Positions 59,725-64,000 of a DNA stretch of 64,000 nt are shown here, one piece after another; within the stretch, counting starts at the first letter, position 1; each line of letters begins with the position of its first letter. A model generated the notes under the pieces. The model ran no database searches. It was given only the letters and a program-made list of their open reading frames with translations, and was not told where the DNA came from. Both the position numbers and the translations under genes were made by a program. This DNA is from Spiribacter halobius (GTDB taxonomy: Bacteria; Pseudomonadota; Gammaproteobacteria; Nitrococcales; Nitrococcaceae), in NCBI RefSeq assembly GCF_020883455.1, contig NZ_CP086615.1, forward strand, positions 4,022,501 to 4,086,500, given 5' to 3'.

Positions 59725-61218
59725 CTAACACCGCGCTCTAATCTCCCGCCGCGTAGCACGGATAACGCCTGTCACCACGGTAACGATCGCAGCGCCGAGC
59801 AGCAACGCAGAGTAGGGGCGTTCGAAGAATCCGAGCCAGTTGTACTGCATCAGCTGCATCGATTTCACCAGACTCGCTTCCCCAATGGAGCCGAGCACCA
59901 GTCCAAGAATCATCCCGGCCGCGGAATAGCCGTACTTCCGGAGAAAGAATCCAATAAACGCAGCGGCGAACATGATCCAGACATCAACGATGAGGTTGCG
60001 CACCGCAAAGGCACCAATGATTGCAAGCAGTAAAACCGCCGGCGCCAAGTATTGAAAGGGCACGCGAAGCAGGTGCACGACAGACTTCGTCTGTATCCAC
60101 CCGAGCGCCAGGATGCATACATTAGCGATCAGCATAGCCGCAAAGGTTATGGAAACCAGATCCGGCGACATCACGAATATCATCGGCCCCGGCTCCATGC
60201 CATGGATCTGAAAAACGCCCATCATCATGGCCGTGAGCGCGCCCCCAGGCAGCCCCAGCGCTAGCAGGGGAATCATCGCGGCGCCGGTCGCGGCGTTATT
60301 CGCGGTCTCCGAGGAGACAACACCGCGAATATCACCCTTCCCAAAACGCTTGTCGCCCTTAGACCACCGAACGGCCTCGTTGTAGCTCAAGAATGCCGCA
60401 AGTGTCGCCCCGACGCCCGGTAGAATACCCGAGAAAAAGCCGATCCCCACGGAACGCACGATGGCCACTTTCAGGCGCCAGAATTCTCTTATCGAGGGAA
60501 GGTCCATTGAGACCTTGGGCACTACGCGCTCGCGATTAACCATCTGGCGCGCCTGCTCGAGCACCTCAGAAACCGCAAAAAGCCCGAGAATGACCGGGAT
60601 AAAGTGAATGCCGGCGAGCAGGTAGTACGTATCGAAGGCGAACCGCTCGACCCCGCCTGCCGGGTCTGTCCCTACCGTTGCAAGCAGCAAACCCAGCGCC
60701 ACGGATATCCACCCCTTGAGCACCGTTTGGGCACCTACGGAGGCCGCAACGCTTACGCCGAAAACAATCAGTGCAAAAATCTCCTGGGCAGAGAAAGCGG
60801 AGACAGCCCAGCGGGCAATTGCCGGCGTGGCCGTTATCATGAGAATTGCCGAAGCAATACCTCCAAGCGCCGAGCATAGAACGGTCGCGCCCACCGCCTT
60901 TCCAGACTCACCATTCTGGGTCATTGGATACCCGTCGAAGGCCGTCGGGGCATTTTCTGGAGAGCCAGGAATATTAAATAGAATCGCCGTTATTGCGCCC
61001 CCGAAAACACCGGAGCAGTAGATCACGGAGAACAGCATTATTGCGTGCTCGGCGCTCAGGTAGGCCGTAAACGGAAGTATAATCGCGCCCAGTGTTAAAA
61101 GGCTAATTCCCGGGATGACTCCGAAGATCATGCCCCCGAAGAGTCCCGCGGCGAAGGCTAGAAGTCCCATCGGGTCAGTTAGCAGAGCCGCCGCCCCGCC
61201 GAGAAGGTCGTTCCACAT
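59725..61218 (-). CDS. Tripartite tricarboxylate transporter permease TctA-like
   Basis: The 497-aa protein has about 12 hydrophobic segments. TctA marks: FAAGLFGGMIFGVIPGISLL, CSGVFGGAITAILFNIPGSP, ENAPTAFDGYPMTQNGESGK, GIGFFSGILPGVGATLAAFL and AALIPLLALGLPG-like IPLLALGLPGGALTAMMMGV. It is the large sodium-coupled subunit of a TTT system, 17 bases after tctB. The base composition is visibly more AT-rich than in the TRAP islands, which may point to separate acquisition. Confidence 0.95.
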   Translation of the reverse strand: MWNDLLGGAAALLTDPMGLLAFAAGLFGGMIFGVIPGISLLTLGAIILPFTAYLSAEHAIMLFSVIYCSGVFGGAITAILFNIPGSPENAPTAFDGYPMTQNGESGKAVGATVLCSALGGIASAILMITATPAIARWAVSAFSAQEIFALIVFGVSVAASVGAQTVLKGWISVALGLLLATVGTDPAGGVERFAFDTYYLLAGIHFIPVILGLFAVSEVLEQARQMVNRERVVPKVSMDLPSIREFWRLKVAIVRSVGIGFFSGILPGVGATLAAFLSYNEAVRWSKGDKRFGKGDIRGVVSSETANNAATGAAMIPLLALGLPGGALTAMMMGVFQIHGMEPGPMIFVMSPDLVSITFAAMLIANVCILALGWIQTKSVVHLLRVPFQYLAPAVLLLAIIGAFAVRNLIVDVWIMFAAAFIGFFLRKYGYSAAGMILGLVLGSIGEASLVKSMQLMQYNWLGFFERPYSALLLGAAIVTVVTGVIRATRREIRARC

Positions 61219-61234
61219 GATGGCCTGCCCCGCT

Positions 61235-61768
61235 TTAGACGCCGGCTCGAACGCCGATCAAAATCCAGTTGTTGATCTCGTAGAATCCCGGCAGGTTACC
61301 TACCGGCAGCGGAAGATAAAGCAGTCTGCCAAATACCAGAAGTATGAATCCGTAAATTGCCGCCGTAACCAGGGTTAAACGCAAAGGCCGGCGCTCGCCA
61401 AGGGCGAACAGGCACGCGAGAAGTAGAAAGGGCGTCGCCAGGTAAAAACCGACATAGCTGACAGTAGCGATATACACGACCGGCAACGAGCCGATCAGGA
61501 AGGGAAACTGCGCCGGCGCCGTGGAGCCCTCTTCCTGGCTATCATCGATGCGGCGTCGGATATCTGGCGCCACTGCCCAGAGCACCTGGCATACGCCAAG
61601 AAGCGCGAGCAGCGCCAGCAGTGCACGCGGCCAGGATGCCGCGCCGTAGCGGTAGTTCGGGATCGGCTCATCAAAGCCGAACGACAGCACAAACCCCAAT
61701 AGCGCCAGAGCGATCCAGAAGCAGCCCTGGACAAGCTCTCGGTTTTTGGTGGGCGCGATTGTTTGCAT
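61235..61768 (-). CDS. Tripartite tricarboxylate transporter small permease TctB-like
   Basis: The product has 177 aa from ATG 61768, which follows AAGGAGGGGAGTG; the frame opens 11 codons upstream without that site. It has four hydrophobic segments (about 15-33, 45-62, 88-108, 115-145). Features: ELVQGCFWIALALLGFVLSF, YRYGAASWPRALLALLALLG and YVGFYLATPFLLLACLFALG. It pairs with TctA. A soluble hydrophilic loop (residues 65-85) is typical. Confidence 0.9.
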   Translation of the reverse strand: MQTIAPTKNRELVQGCFWIALALLGFVLSFGFDEPIPNYRYGAASWPRALLALLALLGVCQVLWAVAPDIRRRIDDSQEEGSTAPAQFPFLIGSLPVVYIATVSYVGFYLATPFLLLACLFALGERRPLRLTLVTAAIYGFILLVFGRLLYLPLPVGNLPGFYEINNWILIGVRAGV

Positions 61769-61832
61769 CACTCCCCTCCTTAAGCCCAGCCGCAACGCCA
61801 ATGGCGCTGCGGCTGAAGAGACGCGCTGCGGG

Positions 61833-62816
61833 TTAGTCGGCGTTTCGGAACGTCTCGATCATCCCGTCGATGAGCGCAACCGAGCCCTCGCGGCCCCTGT
61901 AGTTATTGAGCATTTTCATGTTCTTGCGCTCGAGAAACGCTTGGAAGCTTTCACTCTCGTAGGCAGCTTTGAATACGGCCTCCAGGTATTCTTTTCGCTC
62001 CTCAGGCACGTCACCCCGAACAACCATCCCCCTTACCCGGAAAATGGGCTCAAATTCCACGCCAATATCCGTTAGCGTTGGCACGTCCGGGAAACTCGAG
62101 GGTGCCTCCTTAAGGAAGGAGAGGATTGGTTTGAACTGGCCGGAGTTCAGCAGATTGGCGACGTCGCCCGGCTGCTCGAACAATGTGTCAGTGTGGCCGC
62201 CCACAAGCGCCGCGTAACGCTCGGTTGGCTTGTCGTAGCTGACCTGCTGAAGTTCAATTCCAACTGACTCAAGCAGGGCGCGGGTACTGATAACCTCCAG
62301 TGAGCCCTCATGGCTGATGTTTGCCATGGTGGCACTACCTGGGTTTTCCTCAGCGTACTCAACGAAGCTCTCCCAGTCGGTGAAGCGATCTTCGTCGCCG
62401 CGGATATAGATCTGGCTGAACGTGATGTTTCCGATGCCGATAGGCGTCCAGTCGACGGTCGGATTCTCGTCGATGCTGCCCGATGAGTAGAGGGTCAGGA
62501 CATCGTCGCTGAACTCGAGGATCGTGTAGCCGTCCGCCGGCGCGGCCATGAAATCCGGTATACCGGCACGGCCTCCACCGCCGGGCTTGTTCACGACGGT
62601 GATAGGCACGCCCATTATCCGACCCATCGGCTCGGCCATTGCACGGGCGAACTGGTCGGACCCGCCTCCCGCCCCGAAGGGGACGATCATTGTGATCGGA
62701 CGCTCAGGAAATCCGCCCGGCTTATCGGGTACGTCCGCAGCAACGGCGGCGCCTAGCGTCTGCAGTGCGAAAATGCCCGCAACGAGCCCGTACTTTGTGG
62801 TCTGCAAGAGTTTCAT
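61833..62816 (-). CDS. Bug/TctC-type substrate-binding protein (second of two in island 4)
   Basis: The 327-aa periplasmic protein has a signal peptide ending near AAVAADVP (residue 27). Bug landmarks: PERPITMIVPFGAGGGSDQF (ligand loop), ITVVNKPGGGGRAGIPDFMA, TRALLESVGIELQQVSYDKP and GGHTDTLFEQPGDVANLLNS. It is encoded directly before tctBA and is their cognate binding protein. The start follows AACAGGAGGAGAGCA. The natural ligand is a carboxylate of unknown identity. Confidence 0.93.
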   Translation of the reverse strand: MKLLQTTKYGLVAGIFALQTLGAAVAADVPDKPGGFPERPITMIVPFGAGGGSDQFARAMAEPMGRIMGVPITVVNKPGGGGRAGIPDFMAAPADGYTILEFSDDVLTLYSSGSIDENPTVDWTPIGIGNITFSQIYIRGDEDRFTDWESFVEYAEENPGSATMANISHEGSLEVISTRALLESVGIELQQVSYDKPTERYAALVGGHTDTLFEQPGDVANLLNSGQFKPILSFLKEAPSSFPDVPTLTDIGVEFEPIFRVRGMVVRGDVPEERKEYLEAVFKAAYESESFQAFLERKNMKMLNNYRGREGSVALIDGMIETFRNAD

Positions 62817-62871
62817 TGCTCTCCTCCTGTTATCGGTGCTTTAGCACCGCTATCTCCTCGCCATCGAGGAC

Positions 62872-63651
62872 TCAATCGCTCATCTCACCTTTACGGAACT
62901 TGGCGGCTAGCCAGCCTCCCTCAACCTTGAGTTCCGCACCGGTCACGAAGTCGGACTCCTCGGATGCGAGGAACACCGCGGCCATTGCGATGTCTTCGGG
63001 CTTGCCCCACCTTCCGACGAAATTCTCTTTCTTCCATTCGGGACCGGTTTCCGGGTCATCGGCGAACATCGCGTTAAACGGTGTCGCGATCATCCCGGGG
63101 GCTAAGCAGTTCACCCGAATATCCGCCTCTGCCAGATCGACTGCCATGGACCGGGTAAGCCCGAGGACACCCGTCTTCGCGGCGACATAGCCCGCACGGT
63201 CAGGGCGGCCCATGAAACTGGCGATCGACGCGAGATTTATGATTTTTGCTTTCTCGTTCTTCTTAAGCTCCGGCACGGCAGCGCGGGAGCACAAGAAAGG
63301 GCCGGTCAAGTTGATGTCCAGCATTTTCTGCCAGTCCGCAGTCGTGTGCTCCTCGAACGGTGCCATGGTGCGCGCGCCGGCGTTGTTGACCAGAATATTC
63401 AGTGTGCCGAAGTGCGCGACGGCGTCACGCACGAGGTCTTTTGTGGACTGCTCGTCGGTGACATCGACCTTGATGGCGTGCGCCGCTCCATTCGCCCGCT
63501 CGTTGAGCTTCAATGCGACCGCTTCAGCATTGGGGAGGTTAATGTCAGCAACGACAACGCGTGCACCTTCGCGCACAAAAGCATCGCAGATGCCCTGCCC
63601 GATGCCACTTCCGCCTCCGGTCACGATCGCGACCTTGTCTTTCAACCTCAT
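62872..63651 (-). CDS. Short-chain dehydrogenase/reductase (SDR)
   Basis: The product has 259 aa from ATG 63651, which follows GAGGAAGATC; the longer frame adds 13 residues without a better site. Rossmann motif VAIVTGGGSGIGQGICDAF, acidic residue at the end of strand 2 (VVVADINLPNAE, suggesting NAD), NNAGARTM, and catalytic LASIASFMGRPDRAGYVAAK (Ser-x12-Tyr-x3-Lys). First gene of the SDR-Bug-tctBA operon. It likely oxidises the imported compound or the dehydratase product. Confidence 0.93.
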   Translation of the reverse strand: MRLKDKVAIVTGGGSGIGQGICDAFVREGARVVVADINLPNAEAVALKLNERANGAAHAIKVDVTDEQSTKDLVRDAVAHFGTLNILVNNAGARTMAPFEEHTTADWQKMLDINLTGPFLCSRAAVPELKKNEKAKIINLASIASFMGRPDRAGYVAAKTGVLGLTRSMAVDLAEADIRVNCLAPGMIATPFNAMFADDPETGPEWKKENFVGRWGKPEDIAMAAVFLASEESDFVTGAELKVEGGWLAAKFRKGEMSD

Positions 63652-64000
63652 GATCTTCCTCGCCAAGCGTGGGTTTGCAGGCGACGCCATCGCCGGGTCC
63701 GAAATCTTCCCGACCCGGGCGCAAGGTGTCGTTCTTCGTTGGGAGGTGCGCTCCCGTGTAAATTCACGCTAGGCCTTACGCCCCCAGTGTTCTGTCAGCT
63801 AGCTGACACACGAATCGGAGCCGGGCACGGCATCCGCCAAAGAGGCAGCAGTGGTGCCGGGTCCACAGGACTTACAACTAGGGCACAAAGCCGCGCCGGC
63901 GCAGGTGTGTTACACGAACTGGCAGAGGAGTCCGAAGGGCGGGGACGCCATGGCGCATCCCCTTAAAGAAAAGCGGGAATTTAACGCGTGTGCGGACCCG
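63652..64000. other. Right-edge intergenic region
   Basis: Apart from the palindrome at 63793-63808 there is nothing recognisable between the SDR start and the window end. No convincing frame runs off the edge. Confidence 0.4.
63793..63808. promoter_or_regulatory. 16-nt perfect palindrome upstream of SDR-tct operon
   Basis: TGTCAGCTAGCTGACA is a perfect 16-nt palindrome 142 bases upstream of the SDR start. It is the best operator candidate in this gap and could bind the island-4 LysR or another regulator beyond the window. Confidence 0.5.

Noticed and set aside
1-64000. CRISPR arrays, tRNA or rRNA genes, intact transposases, riboswitches
   Set aside because: Looked for repeats with regular spacing, cloverleaf-type sequences, transposase motifs and known aptamer-like leaders; none was convincing.

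Overview
The window is high-GC (by eye) bacterial chromosome carrying C-P lyase, TRAP and TTT transporters and many LysR regulators. Periplasmic proteins are rich in Asp/Glu. Together this suggests a halophilic or alkaliphilic gammaproteobacterium, Ectothiorhodospiraceae- or Halomonadaceae-like. That placement is inference: there is no rRNA or marker gene here. I found no tRNA, rRNA, CRISPR array or intact insertion sequence.

Layout. 0.2-3 kb: signalling module with a FixJ-like regulator, a PAS histidine kinase and a second LuxR-type regulator whose receiver has lost its phospho-acceptor Asp. 3.3-5.2 kb: phasin-like protein, small unknown protein, flavin-binding pyridoxamine oxidase-like protein. 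5.2-13.7 kb: a gene graveyard. Intact LysR, DoxX, GST, GNAT, DsbA-like isomerase and enoyl-CoA hydratase genes are mixed with remnants of a methyltransferase, glutathionyl-hydroquinone reductase, dehalogenase-like hydrolase, GFA protein, AraC regulator, HTH regulator and an aldehyde dehydrogenase with its catalytic core deleted in frame. 13.7-24.7 kb: full C-P lyase locus (phnDCE, phnM, DUF1045 gene, phnGHIJKL, phnF, phnN) with no phnP. The DUF1045 2H-phosphoesterase-like protein is the likely substitute. 25-29 kb: arsenic-type cluster (Cys-rich PadR regulator, Cys-tailed flavoprotein, arsN2) in which a deletion has fused the start of an MFS transporter to the end of a MarR regulator. 29-34 kb: OsmC, DUF1127, MocR, LysR regulators and a nitroreductase.

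34.3-63.7 kb is a run of four catabolic islands, each with its own regulator and uptake system. Island 1 (34.3-41.5 kb): FadR-type regulator, FGGY kinase, zinc dehydrogenase, LsrF-like aldolase and a TRAP transporter, suggesting polyol or sugar import, oxidation, phosphorylation and aldol cleavage. Island 2 (43.4-48.5 kb): GlxA-type regulator, TRAP transporter and a proline-racemase-family enzyme with Gly in place of the second catalytic Cys/Thr. Island 3 (48.7-55.6 kb): LysR, TRAP transporter, YtcJ-type amidohydrolase and M20 carbamoylase-type hydrolase, suggesting use of an amide or ureido compound. Island 4 (56.2-63.7 kb): LysR, enolase-superfamily dehydratase, two Bug-type binding proteins, TctA/TctB and an SDR, suggesting use of a sugar acid or other carboxylate.

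Several operators can be read directly: a FadR-type TGGT-N3-ACCA site before island 1, paired ATGCATCGA palindromes around padR, tandem GTATAGAC repeats at the phnF/phnG promoter and a 16-nt palindrome before island 4. Strong hairpins follow two of the three TRAP binding-protein genes, as expected for mRNA-level excess of the binding protein.
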